From Micromonospora parastrephiae (GTDB lineage: Bacteria; Actinomycetota; Actinomycetes; Mycobacteriales; Micromonosporaceae): DNA of 35,601 bases. The position numbers were made by a program, and so were the translations under genes. The number at the start of each line of letters is the position of its first letter. Positions within the stretch are counted from its first letter, which is position 1. Positions 27,348 through 35,045 of this stretch are shown here, in pieces. The stretch spans positions 1 to 35,601 of the forward strand of contig NZ_JAEVHM010000043.1 in the NCBI RefSeq assembly GCF_016802865.1, read 5' to 3'. The notes below the pieces were generated by a model. It saw nothing but the letters and a program-made list of their open reading frames with translations, was not told where the DNA came from and made no database searches.

Positions 27348-28606
27348 TCAGCGCCGATCGGGTCGGCCGGGCACCTGTCGAGGTCTTCCGCCGCCGCCGA
27401 CGTCCAACGACGCCCGGTCGGCGGCCGAGGTGCCGGAGGACCAGCCCTCGGCGTCGCGGACGCTGAGCCGGTGCCGGGTGACGCCGGGGAAGAGCGTGTC
27501 CAGCCGCTCCTGGACCGCCTCGCCGCGCGCGGCGAGCACCGGTAGCAGCCGCTCCGGCCCGGCCGTCTCGACCGCCGCCCGGTCCGCCGCCTCGGTGGCC
27601 GCGCGCAGTCGCTCACCGATGCGCAACGCGAACGCGTTGAGGAAGGACTCGTCCCACACCTTCGTCCGCCGTCCCGACCCCGGTCGCGCTCGGCACGCCC
27701 ACGCAGCATCGCGGCGGTGGCCTGGACCAGCAGCGAGGTGTAGAGCAGCTCCACCGCCACGAGATCCGCCGGCCAGCCCAGCACGGTGGTGAAACCCAGG
27801 TCGTCGGACCAGACCGCCTCGCACCGGTTCGCCGCCGCCACCTCCTGCACCAGCAGCGCCTTCGCGCCCGCGTACGGGGTGTCGGTGCTCAGCCGTATCC
27901 CGCCCGGCAGGTCGCCGTTCTCCGACCCGGCGGCCAGCAGCGCCTCGTCGATGCTGTGCCGGGCGATCAACTCCTGTGCCTTGCCCGTCAGCGCCTCCGC
28001 CTCGGCCGGGAAGGTGGTCGACTCGGCCTTCGCCAGCAGCGCCCGTACCCGATCCAGCATCGGCGACCCACTGCGGGCCGTGCCGGCCGCGCGGGGGATC
28101 GCCGCGCCGGTCGAGCCGGGCGGCGGGCGCAGCACCGCGATCGGCGGCAGGCTCTCCACCAGCGCGAGGACGTCGAGCGGCGGCGCGGAGCGCGGTCGAC
28201 CCGGTCCAGTCCCTCCGCGGTGGCCCAGCCCGGCCAGCACGCCCCCGGTCGTCGGTGCGGACGTCGGCGGTCAGCTCGCGGAGCTGGTCGTCCCACCAGG
28301 CGGGGACCGGCTCGGCCTGTTCGCGCGCTGCGCGGCCATCGCGTCGCGGAGCAGCCGAGCCGCGCGGGCGTCGAGCCGCCGCGCGGTGAGCCGGTGCACG
28401 TCGGCCGGCTGCCAGCCACGCGGCCAGAGCCTCCCCAGGCCACGCACCAGGCGACGCAGCAACGCCGCGTCGACCGCCGTGGTGCCGTCCGCCGCGCCGG
28501 TGCCGACCATCAGCCGGTCCAGCTGACGTTCGGCCTGTCGTACGTCGGTGCCGCGCACCGCCGCGAGCGCGTCGGCGACGAGTTCGTCCGCGTCCGGCAC
28601 GTGCAC
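27348..28606 (-). pseudogene. DUF2786 protein gene with at least four frame breaks
   Basis: Begins MHVPDADELVADALAAVRGT and passes through four frame changes, each in the direction expected for one missing base: near 28321-28330 (to EQAEPVPAWWDDQLRELTAD), 28225-28248 (to GWATAEGLDRVD), 28181-28200 (to LDVLALVESLPPIAVLRPPP) and 27664-27680 (to RRTKVWDESFLNAFALRIG). Joined, the pieces give about 420 aa with a DUF2786 core (MLDRVRALLAKAESTTFPAE, AEALTGKAQELIARHSIDEA), the usual length. DUF2786 proteins have no established function. Four indels in one gene suggest either genuine decay or a poorly called segment; the amino-acid sequence between breaks is well preserved, favouring the latter. Confidence 0.8.
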
Positions 28607-28695
28607 CTCCTTCTCGGCTCTCCTTCAGGTTCCATGATCATGCCGCTGGTCGTGCGGGAGTCGCGAAACGGGGCCGCCGTCGGGGCGCGTCACCT

Positions 28696-28772
28696 TGATC
28701 AACACGACTTCCCGGAAGTCGGGGTGTCCGACCTGGTGGGACACCCCGATGTCACTGACCTCGTGTTGATCA
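28696..28772. repeat. 77-bp nested inverted-repeat element (REP/MITE-like)
   Basis: Outer arms TGATCAACACGA (28696-28707) and TCGTGTTGATCA (28761-28772) are perfect 12-bp inverted repeats. Inside are a small hairpin ACTTCC-C-GGAAGT (28707-28719) and a perfect 10-bp hairpin CGGGGTGTCC/GGACACCCCG (28720-28729 and 28739-28748). The whole can fold into a branched cruciform and is non-coding, between a broken DUF2786 gene and the DUF2243 gene. It has the form of a dispersed palindromic repeat. Copy number elsewhere cannot be judged from this window. Confidence 0.75.
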
Positions 28773-28844
28773 CCGCGGCGCCGGGCATGGTTCGTCCAGT
28801 TCGGGGTAGTTCCTGCCTGACCCGACGCGGATGCGAGGTGTGCC

Positions 28845-29327
28845 GTGGCCGATTCGAGCCTGCCGAGTGCCCGCATCGTCGACGCCCGCTCCTCCACGCT
28901 CGCCGGCGTCCTGATCGGCATAGCCCTCATGGCCGCCGTGGACGAGATCGTCTTCCACCAGTTGCTGGCCTGGCATCACTTCTACGACCGGTCCACCCCG
29001 TCGATCGCGCTGCTCTCGGACGGCCTGCTGCACGCCGCCGAGCTGATCATCCTGGTCGGCGGGTTCTTCTGGTTCGCCGACCTGCGCCGCAGGCGCGCCC
29101 TGTCGGCCCGGCTGGCCTGGGGCGGCCTCCTGCTCGGCGCCGGAGGCTTCCAGCTCTTCGACGGACTAATCGACCACAAGGTGCTCCGGCTGCACCAGAT
29201 CCGCTACGGCGTGCACCTGGTGCCGTACGACGTGGTGTGGAACGTGGCCGGCGCGGTGCTGGCGCTGGCCGGCGCGGTGCTGATCTGGTGGACCCGGTCC
29301 CGCGGCGCGGGTGACGGTCACCGATGA
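28845..29327 (+). CDS. DUF2243 family membrane protein
   Basis: 160 aa, GTG start. Four membrane helices at about 18-38, 55-78, 88-106 and 130-150. The conserved polar motifs DEIVFHQLLAWHHFYD, LSDGLLHAAE, QLFDGLIDHKVLRLHQIRYG and YDVVWN match DUF2243, whose membrane-embedded His and Asp residues suggest a metal or haem site. Members usually sit next to CtaG-like genes, as here: the TGA overlaps the ATG of the next gene. A link to copper delivery for respiration is an inference from that association. Confidence 0.9.
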   Translation: MADSSLPSARIVDARSSTLAGVLIGIALMAAVDEIVFHQLLAWHHFYDRSTPSIALLSDGLLHAAELIILVGGFFWFADLRRRRALSARLAWGGLLLGAGGFQLFDGLIDHKVLRLHQIRYGVHLVPYDVVWNVAGAVLALAGAVLIWWTRSRGAGDGHR

Positions 29328-30158
29328 CGGGACCGTCGCTGCTCGCGCACGATGGGCACGCGGCGGACGGGCCAGGCTGGTTGCCGCTGCTCCCGGTCGC
29401 GTTGCTGGCCGGCGGCTACGTGCTGGCCGCCGTACGCGACTCTCGGGGCTGGGCCCACCGGCGCACGGCGGCCTGGCTGGCCGGGTGCGCGCTGCTGGCG
29501 GTCGCCGTCGGGCCGCTGGCCCAGCTGCCCGACGACCCGCGCGGGCACATGGCGCAGCATCTGCTGCTCGGCATGTTCGCCCCGCTCGGGCTGGTGCTCG
29601 GCGCCCCGGTGACCCTGCTGCTGCGGGCCGGCCCTCCGCCGGTGCGCCGAATGGTGGGCCGGCTGCTGCGCTTCCGCCCGCTGCATCTGATCGCCCACCC
29701 GGTCACCGCCGCGCTGCTGAGCACGGGCGGGCTGGCGCTGGTGCTGCTCACCCCGCTGTACGCGGTGGCGGAACGCCAACCAACCCTGCACCACGCCCTG
29801 CACCTGCACTACGTGGCCGCCGGTTACCTGTTCGCCTGGTCGTTGGCCGGTCCGGACCCGGCGCCGCGCCGCCCCGGGCTGGCGGTGCGGGTCGGCGCGG
29901 CTGCTCGGCGCGGCGGCCGGGCACTCGGTGCTGGCCAAGTACCTCTACTCGAACGCCGGCACCCTGCCGCCCGGCCGCACCGAGCCGGATCCGGCGGTAT
30001 TCCAGTCGGCCGCCCAACTCATGTACTACGGCGGCGATCTGGCGGAGCTGCTCCTGGCGGTGGCCCTCCTCGCCGCCTGGTACCACCGTCGAATCGGGAA
30101 GAGTCGGGACGCATCGACCAATGCGACATCTCCGGCAACACCGGTCGGGCCACCGTGA
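29324..30158 (+). pseudogene. CtaG-like cytochrome c oxidase assembly membrane protein, frame break
   Basis: Reconstructed length about 277 aa with six to seven membrane helices. Diagnostic segments are HMAQHLLLGMFAPLGLVLGA, HHALHLHYVAAGYLFAWSLA and AVFQSAAQLMYYGGDLAELL, rich in membrane His and Met as in Caa3_CtaG proteins that help insert copper into haem-copper oxidases. The first frame is good to about PGLAVRVGA, then switches at about 29891-29902 (GGCGCGGCTGCTCGG) to LLGAAAGHSVLAKYLYSNAG. This shift fits one extra base or two missing ones, unlike the other breaks in the window. It overlaps the DUF2243 gene by 4 bases. Translation without the correction would give a nonsense Arg-rich tail. 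Confidence 0.85.
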
Positions 30159-30240
30159 CGATCCTGGAGGCGGCGACGGCGTCGGGTTCGGCGGCCCGCG
30201 CGCTGCGTCAACTGGTCGCATGACGCGGTGCGGGGGTTGA

Positions 30241-31380
30241 TCAGGTGGCTTGTGCCCAGCCGGTGAGGATCTCCTCGACCGGCAGGGCGTCCCGCTCCGG
30301 GTCCGGCGCCGGGGTCGGCCGGGCTGTCGGCGTGCGGTCGAAGCGGGGTGCCGGGGCCGGCTGGATCTCGCCGCCCACCTCGACGAAGGTGCCCCGGGCG
30401 GCGTTGTGCGGGTGGTGGTGCGCCTCGCCGGGGGCGAGCACCGGCGCGACGCAGCCGTCCAGGTCGGCGAAGACCTCCGTCCACTCGTCCCGGGTCCGCT
30501 CGGCGAACCGCTCGGCGAACCGCCGCCGCAGCTCGTCCCAGCCGCTCGGGTCGTACTGGGCGGGCAGGTCCGGGTCGTCGGCGAGGCCGAGGCCGGCGAG
30601 CAGTACGGCGTAGAAGGCCGGTTCCATCGCGCCGACGGCCATGAAGCCGCCGTCGGAGGTGCGGTACGTGTCGTAGAACGGCGCCCCACCGTCGAACATG
30701 TTGCGTCCGCGCGGTGCGGACCACAGGCCGCTGCCGATGAGCCCGTGCAGGAACGAGGTGAGCAGCGCCGATCCGTCCACCATCGCCGCGTCGACCACCT
30801 GACCGACGCCGGAGCGTTCCCGTTCGAGCAGCGCGGCCAGCACTCCCACGGCGAGCAGCATGCCGCCTCCGCCGAAGTCGCCGAGCAGGTTCATCGGCGC
30901 GTACGGGCGCTCACCAACCCGGGCCAGCGGCTCCAACGCCCCGGCCACCGCGATGTAGTCGATGTCGTGTCCGGCCCGGGCCGCCAGCGGGCCGTCCTGG
31001 CCCCAGCCGGTCATCCGCGCGTACACCAGGCGGGGGTTGCGGTCCTGGCACACCTCCGGGCCGAAGCCGAGCCGCTCGGCCACCCCCGGCCGGTACGCCT
31101 CGACCAGCACATCCGCCCGTTCGACGAGACGCAGCAGGTCCGCCACGCCGGCCGGGGACTTCAGGTCCAGCGTGGTGACCCGCCGGCCGCGCTGCAACGG
31201 CCAGCCGGTCGGCGCGGCCAGCCGCCCCGCTCCCGGGGCGCCGGGTCGGTCGACCCGCACCACGTCCGCGCCGAGGTCGGCGAGCACCATGCAGCCGAAC
31301 GGCGCCGGGGCGAGACTCGCCAGCTCCACCACCCGCATCCCGGCCAACGGCCCGCCGTGCCCCGCCGTCACGCGACGCAC
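30241..31380 (-). CDS. CoA transferase family III, alpha-methylacyl-CoA racemase type
   Basis: 379 aa from GTG at 31380; a GTG three codons later (31371) is also possible. CaiB/BaiF fold: GMRVVELASLAPAPFGCMVL, ADLGADVVRVDRP, VLVEAYRPGVAERLGFGPE, then H138 (RAGHDIDYIA), D168 (LLGDFGGGG) and E253 (GAMEPAFY). The spacings 138-168-253 equal those of the catalytic His, Asp and Glu of mycobacterial alpha-methylacyl-CoA racemase, so a racemase rather than a CoA transferase is favoured. It would convert 2R- to 2S-methyl-branched acyl-CoAs before beta-oxidation. Preceded by a thiolase remnant and an acyl-CoA dehydrogenase on the same strand, which supports a role in fatty-acid or sterol side-chain breakdown. 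Confidence 0.92.
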   Translation of the reverse strand: MRRVTAGHGGPLAGMRVVELASLAPAPFGCMVLADLGADVVRVDRPGAPGAGRLAAPTGWPLQRGRRVTTLDLKSPAGVADLLRLVERADVLVEAYRPGVAERLGFGPEVCQDRNPRLVYARMTGWGQDGPLAARAGHDIDYIAVAGALEPLARVGERPYAPMNLLGDFGGGGMLLAVGVLAALLERERSGVGQVVDAAMVDGSALLTSFLHGLIGSGLWSAPRGRNMFDGGAPFYDTYRTSDGGFMAVGAMEPAFYAVLLAGLGLADDPDLPAQYDPSGWDELRRRFAERFAERTRDEWTEVFADLDGCVAPVLAPGEAHHHPHNAARGTFVEVGGEIQPAPAPRFDRTPTARPTPAPDPERDALPVEEILTGWAQAT

Positions 31381-31511
31381 ACCGGTTCGGCGGGACGGAC
31401 AGCGAGCCGGTCGGCCAGGTCGTCGGGGGGTGTGAACCGGTCGCCGTGGCGGTCCCGGCCGCGTCCGCGTGGGGTGCGGACCGCGTCGTAGACGTACGCC
31501 TCAGAGGGCAC
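31368..31511 (-). pseudogene. Thiolase N-terminal remnant (47 codons)
   Basis: A GTG overlapping the end of the acyl-CoA dehydrogenase opens a 47-codon frame beginning PSEAYVYDAVRTPRGRGR, which is the typical N-terminus of acetyl-CoA acetyltransferases of the FadA type. After residue 19 the similarity ends (DRHGDRFTPPDDLADRLA...) and a TGA falls inside the racemase start region. A complete thiolase has about 390-400 residues, so nearly the whole gene is missing. This looks like an internal deletion joining the start of a thiolase gene to the upstream region of the racemase. A translated short peptide is possible but would have no thiolase activity. Confidence 0.65.
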
Positions 31512-32661
31512 GGGCGATCAGCTCCTTCATGATCTCGTTGGTGCCGCCGTAGATCTTCTGGACGCGGGCGTCGGCGTACATCCGGGCGATCGGGTATTCC
31601 GTTGTGTAGCCGTAGCCGCCGAACAGTTGCAGGCACCGGTCGATGACCTCGCACTGCCCGTCGGTGAGCCACGACTTCGCCATCGCCGCGGTGGCCACGT
31701 CCAGGTCGCCGCGACTGTGCCGGACGATGCAGTCGTCCAGGAATACCCGGCTGACCCGGGTGCGGGTGGCGCACTCGGCGAGCACCATCCGGGTGTTCTG
31801 GTGGCCCATCAACGGCTTGCCGAAGGCGGTGCGCTCCTTGGCGTACGCGACGGTCAGCGCGACCGCGCGTTCCATGGCGGCGACCGCGCCGACGCCGATC
31901 ACCAGCCGTTCCTGCGGGAGCTGCTGCATGAGCTGGATGAAGCCCAGCCCTTCGGTGCCGCCGAGCAGGTTGGCCGCCGGCACCCGGAACTCGTCGAAGA
32001 ACAACTCGGCGGTGTCGTTGGCGTGCAGCCCGATCTTGGAGAGCAGTCGGCCCCGGCGGAAGCCCTCCGGGTCGCCGCCCACCTCGCAGACCAGCAGTGA
32101 GACGCCGGCTGCCCGCTGCTCGGGGTCGGTCTTCACGGCCACGATGATCAGATTGGCCAGACCGCCGTTGGTGATGAACGTCTTCGCGCCGGTGACCAGG
32201 TAGTCGTCGCCGTGGCGGACGGCCCGGGTGCGCATGGCCTGGAGGTCCGAGCCGCCGTCCGGCTCGGTCATCGCGATCGCGCCGACCAGTTCGCCACCGC
32301 ACAGGCCGGGCAGCCAGCGTCGCTTCTGCTCCTCGCTGCCGTACGCCGCCAGGTAGCCGGTGACGATTCCACTGTGGACGGCCAGCCCGAGGCTGCTCTC
32401 CCCGGTGTGCGCCTGCTCGTGCAGCATGACGGCCTCGTGGGTGAACCCCCCACCCCCGCCGCCGTACTCCTCCGGGACGGACAGGCCGAGCAACCCCAGC
32501 TCACCGGCGCGCCGGTAGTGCTCGCGGTCCGGGTGGCCCTGCGCCAGCAGGCGGTCGGCGTGCGGCAGCACCTCCTTGGTGAAAAAGGTGCGAGCCAGGT
32601 CGGCGAGGTCGTCGTGCTCCGGCTGGCGCCAGGGGGAGGGGGGATCGTCGGGTGGGGGCAT
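31501..32661 (-). CDS. Acyl-CoA dehydrogenase
   Basis: 386 aa from the ATG at 32661, behind AGGGTGG; the frame is open much further upstream but those codons are not protein-like. Family blocks: LGLLGLSVPEEYGGGGGGFT, AIAMTEPDGGSDLQAMRTRA (FAD/substrate motif), YLVTGAKTFITNG, KIGLHANDTAELFFDEFRVP and the C-terminal LQLFGGYGYTTEYPIARMYA, DARVQKIYGGTNEIMKELIA. The Y-G-G-T motif lacks the Glu of medium-chain enzymes; E251 in QERLVIG is placed like the catalytic base of isovaleryl- and long-chain enzymes. It introduces the alpha-beta double bond into acyl-CoA. Same strand as the thiolase remnant and racemase. Confidence 0.95.
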   Translation of the reverse strand: MPPPDDPPSPWRQPEHDDLADLARTFFTKEVLPHADRLLAQGHPDREHYRRAGELGLLGLSVPEEYGGGGGGFTHEAVMLHEQAHTGESSLGLAVHSGIVTGYLAAYGSEEQKRRWLPGLCGGELVGAIAMTEPDGGSDLQAMRTRAVRHGDDYLVTGAKTFITNGGLANLIIVAVKTDPEQRAAGVSLLVCEVGGDPEGFRRGRLLSKIGLHANDTAELFFDEFRVPAANLLGGTEGLGFIQLMQQLPQERLVIGVGAVAAMERAVALTVAYAKERTAFGKPLMGHQNTRMVLAECATRTRVSRVFLDDCIVRHSRGDLDVATAAMAKSWLTDGQCEVIDRCLQLFGGYGYTTEYPIARMYADARVQKIYGGTNEIMKELIARAL

Positions 32662-32765
32662 GTGCACCACCCTGGCGCGCTGTTGGCGGCATGTCAATAA
32701 GTCTCGATCGTCGGCCGGGCGCAGGCTTTCGCGTCGTCCGCGAGGGGCGGATGCGCTGGTGCCGT

Positions 32766-32807
32766 CGCCGCCTCCACCAGCGCGGAGGCGCGCTGGTGGA
32801 GGCGGCG
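32766..32807. terminator. 19-bp perfect hairpin downstream of the PGRP gene
   Basis: CGCCGCCTCCACCAGCGCG and CGCGCTGGTGGAGGCGGCG pair perfectly around loop GAGG. It lies 34 bases after the end of the PGRP amidase gene and before the acyl-CoA dehydrogenase start; no T-run follows. Confidence 0.8.
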
Positions 32808-32840
32808 GGACGGGGGCTGATCGGCGACGAGCACCGCCAA

Positions 32841-34000
32841 CTACCGCGTCGGGCGCCTCGGCGGCGGAGCCGGGTACTCGGACTGCAGTGCCGCGACCTC
32901 CTGGCGTAGCTTGCCCAGGTAGGGGTGGAAGGCGTCGCCTGGGCACTCGGTCGGGTCGGCCCCGACACTCGCCCAGTCCCGGTGACCCGAGATGACGTTC
33001 ACCCTGCCGCCGACACCGCTGACCGGGTTGACGTAATTGGTCTGACCGGTGGGGTTGAGCCGACCCGTGGAGCTGAGCCCGTCCAGGACGAACACCAACG
33101 ACCGGTGCGCCGCGGCGCTGGGCTGGCGGGACGTGAACCGGCCCAGCAGGCAGATGCCGATGTTGCCCGCGTTGTAACCACCCACGTGCGCGGCGTTGAC
33201 CATGAGTGGCCGGCCGTCGGAGCCGAGGCCCGGACCGTAGACCGGGAGCGACCCCGCGTCGGAGTAGCGACCCTCGTAGATCCGCCCCGCCTCGTCGATC
33301 AACAGGTGGTAGCCGATGTCGCCGAACTCCTGCAGAACGCACTGGTCGTAGTAGATGGCACGGACCGTGGCCGCCGGGTCGGGGTCCTCGTTGTGCTCGT
33401 ACACCCCGCTGTGGTGGACCGTCAGCGTCTGCACCGGAAAGAACTCGCCCGGCCACAGCTCGCTGCCGTTGTCCGCGAATCGGAGCGACTCGTCGGCGCC
33501 CCAGCGGGACCGGGGCAGGTACGTCGGCTGCCTACCGCCCCGCGACAGCGGAAGACTGTTCGTCTCCGGGTTCGCGATCGTCCGGCGAGCCCCGTCGACC
33601 ATGTTCAGCTCGGCCACGGTGGCATCCGAGCCGTCTCCGACCTGGACCTCGTATCCCGTGGCGCCGTTGGCGACCACGATGCTGGACCGGGTCGAGCCCG
33701 GGTGGCCGTCCCGACCGTTCTGGCACGCGTTGAGTTCCAGCCAGTCGCTCCATCCGGTGCCGGTGCGCAGGCGCACGGCCGCCGCCGGACCGCTGTGCGC
33801 GATGGACAGGTGAGTCAACGGAATGGCTGGTGACGTCACCACCGTTCTGCTCATCAGTCGACCGCGGCGGGCGGCAAGTGGTGATGTCACTTCGGCGGAG
33901 GCGGGCGCGCGGCCGCCGCCGACCTGGCGAACGTACCGACGGCCGACAGGCCGACGGCCGCGCCGGCCGCGCCGGACAACACTCGACGTCGAGAAACCAA
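32841..34000 (-). pseudogene. Secreted peptidoglycan recognition protein/amidase, signal peptide out of frame
   Basis: The mature part is a PGRP (amidase_2-like) protein: SRWGADESLR, VQTLTVHHSGVYEHNEDPDP, QEFGDIGYHLLIDEAGRIYE, AHVGGYNAGNIGICLLGRF, VISGHRDWASVGADPTECPG. The zinc ligands are the His of TVHHSG, the His of GHRDW and the Cys of TECPG, so N-acetylmuramoyl-L-alanine amidase activity is plausible. A Tat signal, VSRRRVLSGAAGAAVGLSAV...ARPPPP, is encoded just upstream in another frame, from a TTG at 34000 with AAGGGAGCAG ahead. One base is missing near 33890-33896, giving a stop at 33887. The reconstructed protein has about 386 aa. As written, translation could only start internally and give a protein without a signal. 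Confidence 0.85.
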
Positions 34001-34283
34001 GATTCTGCTCCCTTGCTTGATGCCTCAGGCAGGTGCCAGCATGCCAGCCGTCAGCCCGGGCCGCTGGCACCTGGGGAGGCGCCACGGGCCGCAACGGCCA
34101 GTGGTGATCGCCTGGCCAAATCCCGCTATGGACACTAAAGCGGCACTCTGGACGTTCCGTTTACCGTCGATGAAGAGTCGCAGGGGTGCGGCAGAGGAAC
34201 CGCCAGGCGCTGATGCCCCTGACCGTTCAGTGCCGAGCATGCAGGGCAGCCTGCCGTCGTGAGCTGCCGATAGGGTCGGGCAG

Positions 34284-34946
34284 ATGAGTGTCGAGACGGC
34301 TCCTCGTCGCCGCCGGTTGGAGCCGGACGCCCGGCGCGGACAGATCCTGGCCTGCGCGGTCCGGCTGTTCGGCGAGCGCCCGTACGCGGACGTGTCGACC
34401 ACCGACATCGCCCGCGAGGCGGGCGTTGCCCGGGGCCTGGTCAACCACTACTTCGGTGCCAAGAAGGACCTCTACCTTGAGGTCGTCCGGGTCATGGTGA
34501 CCATCCCCGAGGTGGCCCTGGAGCGGCTGCCCAAGGGTGATCTGCGGACCCGGGTCGACGCCAGCGTGTCCTGGTTCCTCGATGTGGTGTCGCGGCACAG
34601 CACCTCCTGGTTGGCCGCCGTCACCGCGCGGGGGATGGGTGGCGACGTCGACGTGGAGCGGGTGCTCGCCGAGGCCGAGGAGGTCGCCGCGGACCGGATG
34701 CTCGTGGCCGTCGGGCTGGCCGACCAGGCCGAGCACCGCGAGGAGCTGCGCGGGATGGTCCGGGCGTACGGCGGACTGGCCACGTCGACCGCCCGGGAGT
34801 GGCTCCAGCGTGGCGCGTTGACGCGCGCCCAGGTGCACCTGCTGCTCACCACCACCCTGCTGACCATCGTCGAGCAGGTCATTCCGCAGGTCATCGCCGG
34901 TGCTGGTCCGACCCGGCCAGCGCACCCGGCTGCGCCTTGCGCCTAG
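34284..34946 (+). CDS. TetR family transcriptional regulator
   Basis: 220 aa. N-terminal TetR HTH: RRGQILACAVRLFGERPYAD, VSTTDIAREAGVARGLVNHY, FGAKKDLYLEVVRVM, with the recognition helix near 46-57. The C-terminal ligand domain is helical with no recognisable specificity. The ATG has only CGGGCAG upstream, and TAGGGT 8-13 bases ahead could be a -10, so the transcript may have a very short leader. It is divergent from the PGRP gene and close to the acyl-CoA genes; control of lipid metabolism is a common role of such regulators but is not shown here. Confidence 0.93.
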   Translation: MSVETAPRRRRLEPDARRGQILACAVRLFGERPYADVSTTDIAREAGVARGLVNHYFGAKKDLYLEVVRVMVTIPEVALERLPKGDLRTRVDASVSWFLDVVSRHSTSWLAAVTARGMGGDVDVERVLAEAEEVAADRMLVAVGLADQAEHREELRGMVRAYGGLATSTAREWLQRGALTRAQVHLLLTTTLLTIVEQVIPQVIAGAGPTRPAHPAAPCA

Positions 34947-34966
34947 GACGCCGAAGAGGTGATTCA

Positions 34967-34985
34967 CCGGCCCGCATCGGGCCGG
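34967..34985. terminator. Short hairpin after the TetR gene
   Basis: CCGGCCCG-CAT-CGGGCCGG, an 8-bp perfect stem 20 bases after the TetR stop and 60 bases before the convergent membrane-protein stop. Confidence 0.6.
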
Positions 34986-35045
34986 CGGTCCTCCGCGCGC
35001 CCGACTGGGCGGGCGACGCGGGCCATGGGCACCGGCCGCCGTCGA

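Noticed and set aside
27254..28240. A single 328-aa protein reading through the DUF2786 core.
   Set aside because: Its C-terminal third is Arg/Ser/Pro-rich nonsense, while RRTKVWDESFLNAFALRIG in the neighbouring frame is the true continuation.
28696..28772. The repeat near 28.7 kb as a CRISPR repeat or tRNA.
   Set aside because: There is only one unit with nested inverted arms, no spacer series, and no cloverleaf with an anticodon arm or T-loop.
30154..30223. A 22-codon frame VTILEAATASGSAARALRQLVA after the CtaG-like gene.
   Set aside because: It is the tail of the uncorrected CtaG frame, with no ribosome site and no recognisable similarity.
32662..33456. A long N-terminal extension of the acyl-CoA dehydrogenase.
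   Set aside because: The extension is antisense-like composition overlapping the PGRP gene in another frame; family length and the ribosome site fit the ATG at 32661.
34107..34209. CGCCTGGC and GCCAGGCG as a TetR operator pair.
   Set aside because: The arms are almost 90 bases apart, far too distant for one TetR operator, and 8-bp matches are common at this G+C content.
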